Assembly: GCA_963780865.1 (NCBI GenBank)
Contig: CAWADT010000015.1
Location: 172,066-236,065 of the forward strand
Source: FEN-1073 sp963780865
Lineage (GTDB): Bacteria; Chloroflexota; Anaerolineae; Anaerolineales; RBG-16-64-43
Reading direction: 5' to 3'
DNA length: 64,000 nt
The position numbers were made by a program, and so were the translations under genes. Below the pieces are notes generated by a model that did not search any database, was not told where the DNA came from, and saw nothing but the letters and a program-made list of their open reading frames with translations. Of the stretch, positions 8,161 to 16,278 are shown one piece after another; the stretch's first letter is position 1; each line of letters starts with the position of its first letter.

Positions 8161-9879
8161 TTACGGTTCGCGCGTTCGCTCGATGACGGTTACCGCCACG
8201 CCGCAAAGCATCATAAGCAGCGTCGCCATCGCCATCGCCTGGCCGTAATTCAGCCCGCCGGGCTGCGAGAGAAATCTGTAAATCGCCACCGGCATGGTTG
8301 GAAATTCCGGTCGGACAATGATCGTGGTGGCGCCAAATTCGCCGAGGGAAACGGCGAAAGCGAACGCCGCCGCCGAAAGCACCGCCCGTGCCGCGATCGG
8401 AAAATCCACCGCCTGCCAAACCCGGAGCGGGGATGCTCCCAGCGTCGCAGCCGCTTCCCGCAACCGGCCGGGAATCCCGGCCAAGGCCGGTTTCAAACCG
8501 CGCACCACAAACGGCAGCGCGATCAGACTATGGGCGACCGGGAGCAGAAACGGCGAAAGGATGAGATCGAGCGGTGGACGGGAAAGCGCCACGAGCATCC
8601 CCAAGCCCAAGGTAACCGCCGAAGTTCCAAGCGGCAACAGCAGGAATGGTTCGATCAGGAGATCCCACCTCCCGGGCCGGGAGAGCAGCATCGACGCCGG
8701 AATTCCCAACCCGAGGGCGATGACCACGGTCGCCAGCGCCACCAGCAGCGAATTGCGGGCGGACTCGATTGGCGTGGCGAAGAAGGCGGCCGCCTTCCGA
8801 TTGATGAACAGCTCCCGGTAGTAGTCCAAGGTAAACCCGGTTTGGACCGCCGTCCGTTCGCCGCGGGCCGCCTCCGTCCGCAGGAACGACGACGCGATCG
8901 GGGAAATCAGCGGCAGGAAAAATAACGCCCCCAACAGACAGAGAACTGCGGCGAGGGATAATTTTTCCGCCGCGGAAACGGGTTTGCGAGCGGTGTGATA
9001 TCCCACTTTCAAGGTTGTTGATTCAGCCCGTTGCGCCAGCCGCGTGGAAAGCGCAATTAACGCCAGGGTGAATGCGATCTGGACAATGGAAAGCAAGGCG
9101 GCCGCCGGAAGATTTAACGCCTGCAAAGCCTGAATGTATATTTCCGTTTCGAGGGTGGAAAAGCCCGGGCCACCCAGGATCAGAATGACGCCAAACGAGG
9201 TGAAATCGAACAGGAAAACGAGCGCCGCCGCCGCCAGAAGGGAGGGAGCAAGCAACGGCAGGGTGACCCGGCGGAATGTTTGCCAGCGGCTGGCGCCTAG
9301 TACCCGCGCGGCCGCCGGAAGATCCGGATCCAACCGTTCCCAGGCATTGCCCACCAGCCGCAGGACGATCGAAGTGTTGTAGAAAACGTGCGCCAGCAGG
9401 ATCGCCCCGAGCGAAGGTAGAAAAGGAAGCGGCTGACGGATCCAACCGGCGCTCTGCAGGAGTAGATTAACCCAACCGCCTGGACCGAGCAGCAACTCAA
9501 AACCCGCTGCTACCACGACCGTCGGGAGGATGAAGGGAACGATCAGGAACGCGCGCAACAGCCGCTTGAAGGGAAAATCAAACCGGGCAAACACATACGC
9601 GCCCGGCAATCCCACGATCACCGTGAGCAACGTTGAAAGAAACGCCTGAGTTAATGTAAAACCCGCCGCCCTCAGAATGGTCCGCGCCGAAAAGGCGCCC
9701 AACCCGGCGTGCAGCGCCGCCTCGACCCCCAATCGCAGGATGGACGCCAGCGGGAAATAAAAGAAGATCCCTACAAACGCAACGGGAAGAATCCAAAGCA
9801 GCGCCCGAACGCCGAGGAAGGATTTCCGTTGCGCCGGACCGATCTTCTTCCGGCCTACGGCAGCATCGTCGCTTTCCAA
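8161..9879 (-). CDS. thiP: Thiamine ABC transporter permease, fused double MetI domain (ThiP-like)
   Basis: The protein has 572 residues with about twelve membrane helices in two halves, the ThiP/FbpB arrangement in which both permease domains are in one chain. Each half has an EAA-type loop: RVLGASRWQTFRRVTLPLLAPS in the first and AATLGASPLRVWQAVDFP in the second. Typical segments FGVILILGGPGFSTLETEIY and SLGEFGATTII are present. It starts 12 bases after thiB, so translation is probably coupled. Substrate is inferred from the TPP riboswitch and ThiB. Confidence 0.87.
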   Translation of the reverse strand: MESDDAAVGRKKIGPAQRKSFLGVRALLWILPVAFVGIFFYFPLASILRLGVEAALHAGLGAFSARTILRAAGFTLTQAFLSTLLTVIVGLPGAYVFARFDFPFKRLLRAFLIVPFILPTVVVAAGFELLLGPGGWVNLLLQSAGWIRQPLPFLPSLGAILLAHVFYNTSIVLRLVGNAWERLDPDLPAAARVLGASRWQTFRRVTLPLLAPSLLAAAALVFLFDFTSFGVILILGGPGFSTLETEIYIQALQALNLPAAALLSIVQIAFTLALIALSTRLAQRAESTTLKVGYHTARKPVSAAEKLSLAAVLCLLGALFFLPLISPIASSFLRTEAARGERTAVQTGFTLDYYRELFINRKAAAFFATPIESARNSLLVALATVVIALGLGIPASMLLSRPGRWDLLIEPFLLLPLGTSAVTLGLGMLVALSRPPLDLILSPFLLPVAHSLIALPFVVRGLKPALAGIPGRLREAAATLGASPLRVWQAVDFPIAARAVLSAAAFAFAVSLGEFGATTIIVRPEFPTMPVAIYRFLSQPGGLNYGQAMAMATLLMMLCGVAVTVIERTREP

Positions 9880-9891
9880 CTATTCATCCAT

Positions 9892-10959
9892 TCATCCCGG
9901 TGGGCGGCGATTTCCTCCGGCGCCAGGCTCGCGGGTTGGGAGGGGATGGGAGCAAATTTTAACGAATGCGTCCGGCAGCGCGGCGCCGTTCTTGACCGGA
10001 TACATGCTCATCTGCAGCGGAATATCCTCCTGGAAGGCGGAGCTGAGCATGAAATCCACAAACTGTTCGGCCAGCGCGCGATGCGATGTGCCGGCGAGAA
10101 TGCCGACAAATTCGATTTGATGGAAGCACATATCCGGCCCTTCCAGCGCGGCGATGGGCGGCTCGGAGCGCGGCGGGTCGGCGTTGATCATCTCATAAGC
10201 CGGATCCGTGGCATACGAGACCACCATCGGCTGCGCCCCTTTTCCGCTGGACCCGCTGAAGTTGGTGTAGTACGCCGTTTCCCATCCGTCGACGATCGCC
10301 ACCCCGTCGGCTTTCAAGGATTTCCAATAATCCAGGTAACCATCCTGTCCGAAGTGCGCCACGGTGGAGAGCAGAAAGGCGAACCCGGGCGAGGACGTCT
10401 GCGGGTTTTCCACCACCAGCAGCCCCTTGTATTCCGGGCGGACAAGATCTTCGAGCGTTTTTGGGACGGCCAATTGGCGCGAGGCAAACCAGGCGATATC
10501 GTAATTGACGCATACATAACCGTGGTCCACCGGGAGGGCGCGGTTCTGCGGGTCGAGCTGGAATTCCGATGGAATGGAGGAGAGCGCCGGGGAGTTATAG
10601 GGCACAAACAATCCTTCCTGAAAAGCCCTGGTCAGCAACGTATTATCCACGCCATACAATACGTCCACCAGCGGCGCCTGTTTGGTCAGGATCGCCTTGT
10701 TCAGCATCTCTCCCGCGTCCCCGCTTCGTAACACGGCCACTTGAATTCCGGTCGATTGTTCGAATTGCTTCATGACCGAGTCGCTGACCTGGAAGGAATC
10801 ATGGGTCATCACCGTGACCATTCGCTTTCCTTGCGGGTTCAGAATCTGGCAGCCAACCAGGATCGGCATGACAACCGCCAAACCCATAATGCATAGGATG
10901 ATTTTTCCATCCGCGGTGTTTGTTTTTTTTATCTTCCGATGGATCTGGTATGAATGCAC
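9892..10959 (-). CDS. thiB: Thiamine-binding lipoprotein of ABC transporter (ThiB/TbpA-like)
   Basis: This is the extracellular substrate-binding component, 355 residues. The N-terminus has a basic region, a hydrophobic stretch and a lipobox LVGC with acceptor Cys37. The mature part starts with VTVMTHDSFQVSDS, the ThiB family signature. It also contains VDVLYGVDNTLLTRA, the DHGYVCVNYD segment and the aromatic DGWETAYYTNFSG ligand loop. The start overlaps the 3' end of thiN by 31 bases, suggesting translational coupling. A Pro/Gly/Arg tail of about 20 residues after the family core is unusual. Confidence 0.9.
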   Translation of the reverse strand: MHSYQIHRKIKKTNTADGKIILCIMGLAVVMPILVGCQILNPQGKRMVTVMTHDSFQVSDSVMKQFEQSTGIQVAVLRSGDAGEMLNKAILTKQAPLVDVLYGVDNTLLTRAFQEGLFVPYNSPALSSIPSEFQLDPQNRALPVDHGYVCVNYDIAWFASRQLAVPKTLEDLVRPEYKGLLVVENPQTSSPGFAFLLSTVAHFGQDGYLDYWKSLKADGVAIVDGWETAYYTNFSGSSGKGAQPMVVSYATDPAYEMINADPPRSEPPIAALEGPDMCFHQIEFVGILAGTSHRALAEQFVDFMLSSAFQEDIPLQMSMYPVKNGAALPDAFVKICSHPLPTREPGAGGNRRPPG

Positions 10960-11582
10960 AGCAGCACTCCTCTCTCCAGGGAAATTTCCGCTTGGTCCTC
11001 CAGCATGCGATTGCTCACCCCCCGCGTGCGATGGGGAGGAAGGGTTTCCTCGCGCAGGGGATATTGCAGGCCCTTGGTGACCACGCCTTCCGCGGCCATT
11101 CCGAAGGGGATGAGCGAAACCACGTCGCCGGCGGCGCCGGTCACCGCGGCGCTCTCGCGCACGCAGAAGATTTCCTCGTGCCCGTCGTCGATCCGGATGT
11201 CGTACTCGCGCAGCGCCGGATCCGCCAGCAGCGAAAGGTTGGCCACGGTTTGATCGGTCCTCCCGCCCAAGGCCCCGAGGATCAGGATGCAGGGGTATTC
11301 CTCCCGCAGCGCATACCAGACCGCGAGTTCAAGGTCGGTTTCATCTTTTTCAGGGGAATGGGATTGGATTTTCGTGCCCGCGAGCCGGAGCAATTCGCGG
11401 ACCGGATCCGGAATCGAATCCAGGTCGCCGATCAGAACGTCGGGCGCACGGCCGCACGCCAGCGCGTGCCTCGACCCGCCGTCGGCCGCGATCCAAAAAT
11501 CCCCGGCCCGCAGCAGGGCGCGCGCGGATTCCAGATTCGGCAGCGTGCCGTTCGCGAAAATCACCGCCCGCTGTTTGGCCAT
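10929..11582 (-). CDS. thiN: Thiamine pyrophosphokinase
   Basis: ThiN converts thiamine plus ATP to thiamine pyrophosphate and AMP, completing salvage after uptake by ThiBPQ. It has 217 residues, standard size. The family motifs are ADGGSRHAL, PDVLIGDLDSIPD and SPEKDETDLE (metal and ATP binding), followed by ILGALGGRTDQTVAN and the C-terminal beta domain with VVTKGLQYPL. The ATG at 11582 directly follows the eight Ts of an attenuator; GGAGG in that hairpin is the ribosome-binding site. It is the first gene of the riboswitch-controlled operon. Confidence 0.94.
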   Translation of the reverse strand: MAKQRAVIFANGTLPNLESARALLRAGDFWIAADGGSRHALACGRAPDVLIGDLDSIPDPVRELLRLAGTKIQSHSPEKDETDLELAVWYALREEYPCILILGALGGRTDQTVANLSLLADPALREYDIRIDDGHEEIFCVRESAAVTGAAGDVVSLIPFGMAAEGVVTKGLQYPLREETLPPHRTRGVSNRMLEDQAEISLERGVLLCIHTRSIGR

Positions 11583-11606
11583 AAAAAAAACCTCCGCAGG
11601 CGGAGG
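11583..11606 (-). terminator. Attenuator hairpin overlapping the thiN ribosome-binding site
   Basis: Read on the minus strand, CCTCCG-CCTG-CGGAGG is followed by eight Ts and then immediately by the thiN ATG. The 3' arm contains GGAGG, 8 bases before the start codon. One hairpin can therefore terminate transcription and also hide the ribosome-binding site. It is the expression platform of the TPP riboswitch. Confidence 0.88.
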
Positions 11607-11617
11607 GCGATGGTAAA

Positions 11618-11712
11618 CGATCGCATCCCTTCGCCGGCATTATCCGGATCAGGTTCTGCGGGTCGAAGGCTGCGCGCCTTCCTCTCAGCCCGTGCACGGG
11701 CTCCCCGTTCAA
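11618..11712 (-). promoter_or_regulatory. TPP riboswitch (THI element)
   Basis: On the minus strand the aptamer shows the universal core in order: GGGGAGC, then GGGCTGAGAGG, a variable P3 hairpin, GAACCTGATCCGGATAATGCC, and GCGAAGGGA. All conserved bases that contact the pyrimidine and pyrophosphate parts of TPP are present. It lies between a promoter and the attenuator before thiN and should switch off thiN-thiB-thiP-thiQ when TPP is high. Confidence 0.97.
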
Positions 11713-11721
11713 CTGGGAAAG

Positions 11722-11750
11722 ATTTTAAAGCCGTCCCGTCCACCCGTCAA
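11722..11750 (-). promoter_or_regulatory. Promoter of the thiamine operon
   Basis: The minus strand reads TTGACG (11750-11745), a 17-base spacer and TAAAAT (11727-11722), a good housekeeping-sigma promoter. The predicted start near 11715 is just in front of the TPP aptamer. Confidence 0.75.
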
Positions 11751-11786
11751 TCCCTGGGGGCCGCGGCGCGTCCCTGGCGGCGGACG

Positions 11787-12842
11787 TCAGCTCTCCGCCA
11801 ACTCCCAATCCGGCACGACATCCAGATCCAGCGCATCGCGCTGGCCGGCCTGGAAACGGAAAAATCCGGCGGCGGCCACCATCGCGGCGTTGTCGGTGCA
11901 AAGTTCCAGCGGCGGCATGCGCACCGGACAAGGCGCGATTCGTTCCAGCGCCTCGCGCAAGGATAGATTGGCGGATACCCCGCCGGCCACCAAAATTTCT
12001 CCGGCCCGGAATTCATTGGCCGCCCGCACGGTTTTCTTCGCCAGCACGTCCACCACCGCGGCCTGGAAGGATGCGGCAAGATTCTCAACGGGCAATCCCG
12101 GCTCCGGCGGATTGATCCCCGCCGCCAGGTTCGGCTGCCTCCGGCGCACCTCGCGCAACACGGCGGTCTTTACCCCGCTGAAGGAAAAATTCCACGAATC
12201 GTCCATCAGCGCGCGCGGAAAGCGGACGAATTCCGGATCGCCCCCTCGGGCGGCGGCCTCAATCGCCGGTCCGCCGGGATAAGGCAGCCCCAGCAGGCGG
12301 GCCACTTTGTCGAAGGCTTCGCCGGCCGCGTCGTCGAGCGTCCCGCCCAAGCGCCGGTATCGCCCGTGGGCGCTCATCACATATAGCTCGGAATGCCCGC
12401 CGGAGACGATCAGGCACAAGGCGGGGAACCGTTCCGGGCCTTCCTCGCGCGCAAGCCAAAGCGAATAAATATGCGCTTCCAAGTGGTGGATTCCCAGGAT
12501 TGGCAATCCAGACGCCAGCGACAACCCCTTGGCGGCGTTCACCCCCACCACCAAGGAACCCGCCAGGCCCGGGCCGCGCGTCACCGCCACGGCATCCAAT
12601 TCGCCCACGCTTAAATGCGATTCCTCCATCGCTCGGCGAATGGCGGGCTCGATCGTTTCCACGTGGCTGCGCGACGCCATCTCGGGGAATACGCCTCCGT
12701 ATTGCGCGTGCAATTCCCCCTGCGAGACCAAAATGTTGGAAAGGATCCGGGTGCCGTTTTCGACGACGGCCGCTCCGGTATCGTCGCACGAAGTCTCAAT
12801 GCCGAGGATGCGGACGTCGGGCGGGGAGGTTTTCGGAGTCAT
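11787..12842 (-). CDS. tsaD: tRNA N6-threonylcarbamoyladenosine transferase TsaD
   Basis: TsaD transfers the threonylcarbamoyl group to A37 of ANN-decoding tRNAs. The ATG at 12842 is chosen because it gives the canonical N-terminus and forms an ATGA overlap with the upstream peptidase gene; an in-frame start at 13031 is too long. The protein has 351 residues. It shows GIETSCDDT (14-22), the iron-binding HHLEAH (119-124), SGGHSELY, the phosphate-binding LPYPGGPAIE and a C-terminal VAGGVSANLSLREALE plus CTDNAAMVAAAG. TsaB and TsaE are not in the window. Confidence 0.96.
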   Translation of the reverse strand: MTPKTSPPDVRILGIETSCDDTGAAVVENGTRILSNILVSQGELHAQYGGVFPEMASRSHVETIEPAIRRAMEESHLSVGELDAVAVTRGPGLAGSLVVGVNAAKGLSLASGLPILGIHHLEAHIYSLWLAREEGPERFPALCLIVSGGHSELYVMSAHGRYRRLGGTLDDAAGEAFDKVARLLGLPYPGGPAIEAAARGGDPEFVRFPRALMDDSWNFSFSGVKTAVLREVRRRQPNLAAGINPPEPGLPVENLAASFQAAVVDVLAKKTVRAANEFRAGEILVAGGVSANLSLREALERIAPCPVRMPPLELCTDNAAMVAAAGFFRFQAGQRDALDLDVVPDWELAES

Positions 12843-14188
12843 CGGGCCTTCTTTCCGCTCCGGCGGATTATCTTCCGGCGGCGCGCCGGAAGGCGCGCGG
12901 TTTTCCGCCCAGCGCCGGCGGCGTTCTTCCGCTTCGGCGCGGTGCTGTTTTTCGATCCGCGCCGGGCGGGAAGGATCAGGTCCAGCGGATAGGGCGCCAC
13001 CACCTTGACCGTTCCATCCGGCTGGATCCACAATGTGTTTTCCAACCGAACGCCCATATTGCGATCGGGATAGTACAGCCCCGGTTCGAGGGTGAATACC
13101 ACGCCGGGCTGCAGCAGGTCGCGGTTGGATTCGGCGTTCGAAAGATATGGCAACTCGTGCACGTCCAGCCCTACGCCGTGCCCGAGGCTGTGCACGTACC
13201 CCCGCTCGGTCTGCGGATCGCTCAGGATCGTCGGGTGACCCATCGATTCAAAAATCCGGCAGACGCCCAGCTGCACCTCCCTGGCTCGCGTCCCGGGGCG
13301 GATTTTTTTCTCGGCCTCGGTATAGGCCAGCAATACCTGGTCGTACAATTGCTGCACGTCGTCGGGCGCATATCCCAGGCACCAGGTCCGGGTGACGTCG
13401 TAAAAATATCCTCCGCCCATTTCGCAGGGGAACAGGTCGAATACGATCGGCGTCCCAAGAAGAATCGGATCCCGGTCGATCCCGCTCGAATGGGGAATGC
13501 CCGCGTCCCGGCCCGGTGCGAAGATCAGCCCTTCGGGAGATTCCGCGCCGCGCTGAGCGAGCCCGGTGCGGATAAAGGCTTTTACCCGCCCCACGGTGAG
13601 CGGTTCGCCGCTCCGGCCGACGAGTGTTTTTCCATGGACGGTATGCGATGATAGAAATTCGGCCGTCTCGCCGATTACGGCCGTTGAAGCGGCTCCGATC
13701 GCGCGGAGGTGTTCGATTTCATTGGCGTCCTTGGTGGATCTTGCGCCGCCTAATACCGGATCTTTGCTATCGCTGACCAGTTTGACGTCCGGCGCCTGGG
13801 ATGGCAGCTCCTCCATCACCGCGTACGCCGAGGAAAGCTCGACCGTTCCCCCCACCCCCACCCGGCCGCGCACGCCAAGTTCCCGGAACATGCGGGCGAT
13901 GCGGATTGCTCCGGCGCGCGCGGCGTTGCCCTGCGCCTCCCGGAGGATCTGATCGAGTTTGAACTCGTTCAGATTGCGGCAGCGCAGACCCGTACGGGCC
14001 GCTTCCTCCCGCTCCATGGGGTAGTGGAAGAGGACCGGCGGTTCGTTGCGCTTTTTAATCAGGTCCGCCCGGGTGAGATTCGCTACGCCGGTGAAATAGA
14101 CCATTGCCGGGTTGTGGTTCGCCGGACCGCTGATCCACAGCGCATCCAGCCCGCGTTCCGCCATCAGTCGATCCAGGTCTTGTTTCAT
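12839..14188 (-). CDS. M24 family metallopeptidase (Xaa-Pro dipeptidase-like) with basic tail
   Basis: M24 'pita-bread' peptidases remove N-terminal residues, often before Pro, using two metal ions. The protein has 449 residues: a creatinase-like N-terminal domain (about 1-170) and a catalytic domain (about 185-400). The ligands are visible as VFDLFP and YDVTRTW (two Asp), SLGHGVGLDVHE (His), TLEPGLYYP (Glu) and RLENTLW (Glu). The last 45 residues are almost entirely Lys/Arg/Ala/Pro, beyond the usual end of the family. This tail is encoded just before the tsaD start and overlaps it by ATGA. Its role could be nucleic-acid or surface binding, which is a guess. Confidence 0.88.
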   Translation of the reverse strand: MKQDLDRLMAERGLDALWISGPANHNPAMVYFTGVANLTRADLIKKRNEPPVLFHYPMEREEAARTGLRCRNLNEFKLDQILREAQGNAARAGAIRIARMFRELGVRGRVGVGGTVELSSAYAVMEELPSQAPDVKLVSDSKDPVLGGARSTKDANEIEHLRAIGAASTAVIGETAEFLSSHTVHGKTLVGRSGEPLTVGRVKAFIRTGLAQRGAESPEGLIFAPGRDAGIPHSSGIDRDPILLGTPIVFDLFPCEMGGGYFYDVTRTWCLGYAPDDVQQLYDQVLLAYTEAEKKIRPGTRAREVQLGVCRIFESMGHPTILSDPQTERGYVHSLGHGVGLDVHELPYLSNAESNRDLLQPGVVFTLEPGLYYPDRNMGVRLENTLWIQPDGTVKVVAPYPLDLILPARRGSKNSTAPKRKNAAGAGRKTARLPARRRKIIRRSGKKAR

Positions 14189-14364
14189 GGCATCTCCGTT
14201 TCCGGTGCAATTCCAGCCAGGCCGGTCGCCCGCCTCCGGTCGCGTGGAAGGGATCCATAAAGATTATAGCAGCGGGTGACGATCTCGGCGTCGCTCGGAA
14301 AGTAAATTCCAATCGAGGGTCCGTTGCCGGCGGCAATCGTGGTATCATCCTGCGCGAAAAGACA

Positions 14365-14706
14365 ATGAGCGAACAGCAAAAAATCACCATCATCGAGGGA
14401 CCGCCGCCGGTGTTTGAGGATCCGGGGGAAGCTTGGCCCGCATCTTTAGGCGACAGCATCCGGCCGTTCCGCTCCGCGCTGACCCGCATGCGCACCTTCA
14501 ACGGGCCGGCTCTGGTCGAACGCTGCTACCACGCCTGGAAAAACCGCGAGCCGATCGTGCTCGAATTCCGTGCGCCGGATGGGCGGATTACGCAGGCCCC
14601 GATTCAGGCCGCGCGGTATGTGCCCACGGTGGAAGGGCAATTGCTGATGCTATGGGTGAGGTTGAACCCGGAAGAAGTGGAAACCGAAAAAGGCTCCGGG
14701 GAATAA
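14365..14706 (+). CDS. Conserved-looking 113-residue protein of unknown function
   Basis: This small acidic soluble protein has no signal peptide or membrane segment. Residues 60-105 look like a compact beta fold (EPIVLEFRAPDGRITQAPI, then YVPTVEGQLLMLWVRL). It is followed after 15 bases by a two-span membrane protein and then by a frameshifted membrane gene, so it probably heads a small operon divergent from the peptidase gene. I do not recognise the family. Confidence 0.65.
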   Translation: MSEQQKITIIEGPPPVFEDPGEAWPASLGDSIRPFRSALTRMRTFNGPALVERCYHAWKNREPIVLEFRAPDGRITQAPIQAARYVPTVEGQLLMLWVRLNPEEVETEKGSGE

Positions 14707-14721
14707 TCAAGGAGGTCCGGC

Positions 14722-15210
14722 ATGCTCCCGCCCGACGTCGACATGGAACGGTATCCGGGGTTGAACCGTTGGGTGGTCGCCTGTTTTTCGGGCCACAAGA
14801 AGGTCAACGACATCGTTTTTCAATTGTGCCAGAAAACCGGATGGGATTGGAACCAGGCGAAACAGTTCGTCGATCAGGTTGCGCGGGAAAGCCAGAAGGA
14901 AATCCACCAACGCCGGATGCCCCTGCTCCTGGGGATCGGCTTGCTGATGATCGCCAGCGGCACCATCGCATTTGTCTCCGCCTTTCCCGACTTGCAAACC
15001 ACCCTCTCGCAAATGGAACCCCCGCTCGATCTTGGCCGGGTGGTCGAATACATTTTCCTCGGACGCAGCGGATACCTGCTGGCCGCCAAGCTGGCAACCG
15101 GATTGGCCATGGTCATCGGGGGCGGCATCGGAACCTTGCGCGCCGTAATGGCGGCCATGACCGGAGAGGGCGAAGCTCTCCTGAAGAATCCGCCCCGGAG
15201 ACCGCAGTGA
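14722..15210 (+). CDS. Two-span membrane protein of unknown function
   Basis: The protein has 162 residues with a GGAGG ribosome-binding site 7 bases upstream. The cytoplasmic N-terminal half (1-70) looks helical and charged. Two hydrophobic segments follow at about 71-95 and 115-140, separated by a short acidic loop. It is placed between the 113-residue gene and the frameshifted membrane gene. No known domain is recognised. Confidence 0.65.
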   Translation: MLPPDVDMERYPGLNRWVVACFSGHKKVNDIVFQLCQKTGWDWNQAKQFVDQVARESQKEIHQRRMPLLLGIGLLMIASGTIAFVSAFPDLQTTLSQMEPPLDLGRVVEYIFLGRSGYLLAAKLATGLAMVIGGGIGTLRAVMAAMTGEGEALLKNPPRRPQ

Positions 15211-15325
15211 TCAGGCACATCGGCCTGCACACTTTTTGCCGGATGGCGAAAGGGAAGCGGGTGCGGTGCACGCTCCTCCCGCAATGTTCCAGACAGCATC
15301 CGGAAAACCAATAAGGAGACATCCT

Positions 15326-15794
15326 ATGAACAGCAAATCCATGCTCATCGCGGCGGGGATCGGCGGGGTAATCATGCTCGTCCTCACAAAAATCCCGTTG
15401 ATCAGCTGTCTCAACTGTTTGTTTTGCGTCAGTTATTGGGGCAGCGGGATTCTTACGGTTTGGTTTTACCGCCAGATGGAAAAAGCCAATCCCGGCCTGG
15501 ACGTGGGCCAGGGGATCATTCTCGGGCTGTTGGCCGGCGTGGCGGGGGCCATCCTGGCCTCGTTCGTCGGCGCCATTTTTTCGGGGGCCGGTGCGCTGTC
15601 CGCGCTGGATTTCGATCCGCAACGTTCCCGGCCTTTCGGGCAGGGTTCCCGGACTTTCCGAAAGCATGCTGCGCGGCGCGGCGTCCTTCGGCGGGGGTTT
15701 GTTCGGCGGGTTGATTTGCAACTTGGTTCTGTACCCCCTCTTCGGAGGCATCGGCGGAGCCATTGCAGCCGGATTGATTTGGAAGAAGAAATAA
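15326..15794 (+). pseudogene. Small polytopic membrane protein, apparently frameshifted
   Basis: The gene starts at ATG 15326 with AAGGAG 8 bases upstream. The first frame gives a good membrane protein up to about residue 95 (helix, CLNCLFC motif, second and third helices). A +1 frame change between about 15605 and 15625 is needed to continue into the second frame. That frame gives VPGLSGRVPGLSESMLRG, a Gly-rich helix and the stop after WKKK at 15794. Without the shift the first frame degenerates into an Arg-rich tail running to 15841. No slippery heptamer is evident, so an indel (natural or sequencing) is more likely than programmed frameshifting. Function unknown. Confidence 0.6.
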
Positions 15795-15820
15795 CTTCTT
15801 TTCCGCCCTTATTCATCGGG

Positions 15821-15861
15821 CCGCAGCCGGATTCCCGCTGAGGAATCCGGCTGCGGTTTTT
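15821..15861 (+). terminator. Intrinsic terminator
   Basis: A 15-bp perfect stem (15821-15835 with 15842-15856) is capped by a 6-base loop and followed by TTTTTATTT. It ends the 14.36-15.79 kb unit; the convergent gene ends at 15901. Confidence 0.9.
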
Positions 15862-15900
15862 ATTTCACCGCCGGCCCATCCGATGGTGTTTGGTTCGGGG

Positions 15901-16203
15901 CTAGGATTCGACGAATGCGCCGCCGTGGATTTCTTTCTCTGTTAAGTTCCGGCGGGGATCGAAATGAAGAACGACCTCGATCGTTTGGAAGCAACGCCCG
16001 CTGCCTTGGATGATTTTTCGACAGGAGTAGGCCTGCGGGGAACCGGAGGCGCCGTATTCCACGCTCAAATCGTTGGCGAGATTTACCGTGGCGGTGAGGA
16101 TTTCCCCGCACCGGTTGCACTTCACCTCGACCGGATACAGCATGGATCCCCCCGTCCCGCTTCCGCCGGAAAACACATTGAGGATCCTTTTCAGCAAACT
16201 CAT
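15901..16203 (-). CDS. Small protein with a likely zinc-binding Cys cluster
   Basis: The protein has 100 residues. A basic/hydrophobic start (MSLLKRILNVFSGG) is followed by a beta-rich domain. It has four Cys: CNRCG near residue 30 and two further Cys (YSCRK, GRCFQ) near 61 and 70. This spacing suggests a zinc ribbon-like knuckle. The context (unknown membrane genes, diguanylate cyclase) gives no function. Confidence 0.65.
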   Translation of the reverse strand: MSLLKRILNVFSGGSGTGGSMLYPVEVKCNRCGEILTATVNLANDLSVEYGASGSPQAYSCRKIIQGSGRCFQTIEVVLHFDPRRNLTEKEIHGGAFVES

Positions 16204-16278
16204 CGAGTTATCCTCCCGGACATTCCGCGAAAAATTTTTTCAGCCTGCGGTTCCAGGCGTCGGACACTGCGGGGAAAT

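Noticed and set aside
15600..15630. Programmed +1 frameshift
   Set aside because: No slippery site, rare-codon pause or downstream stem characteristic of programmed shifting is evident.
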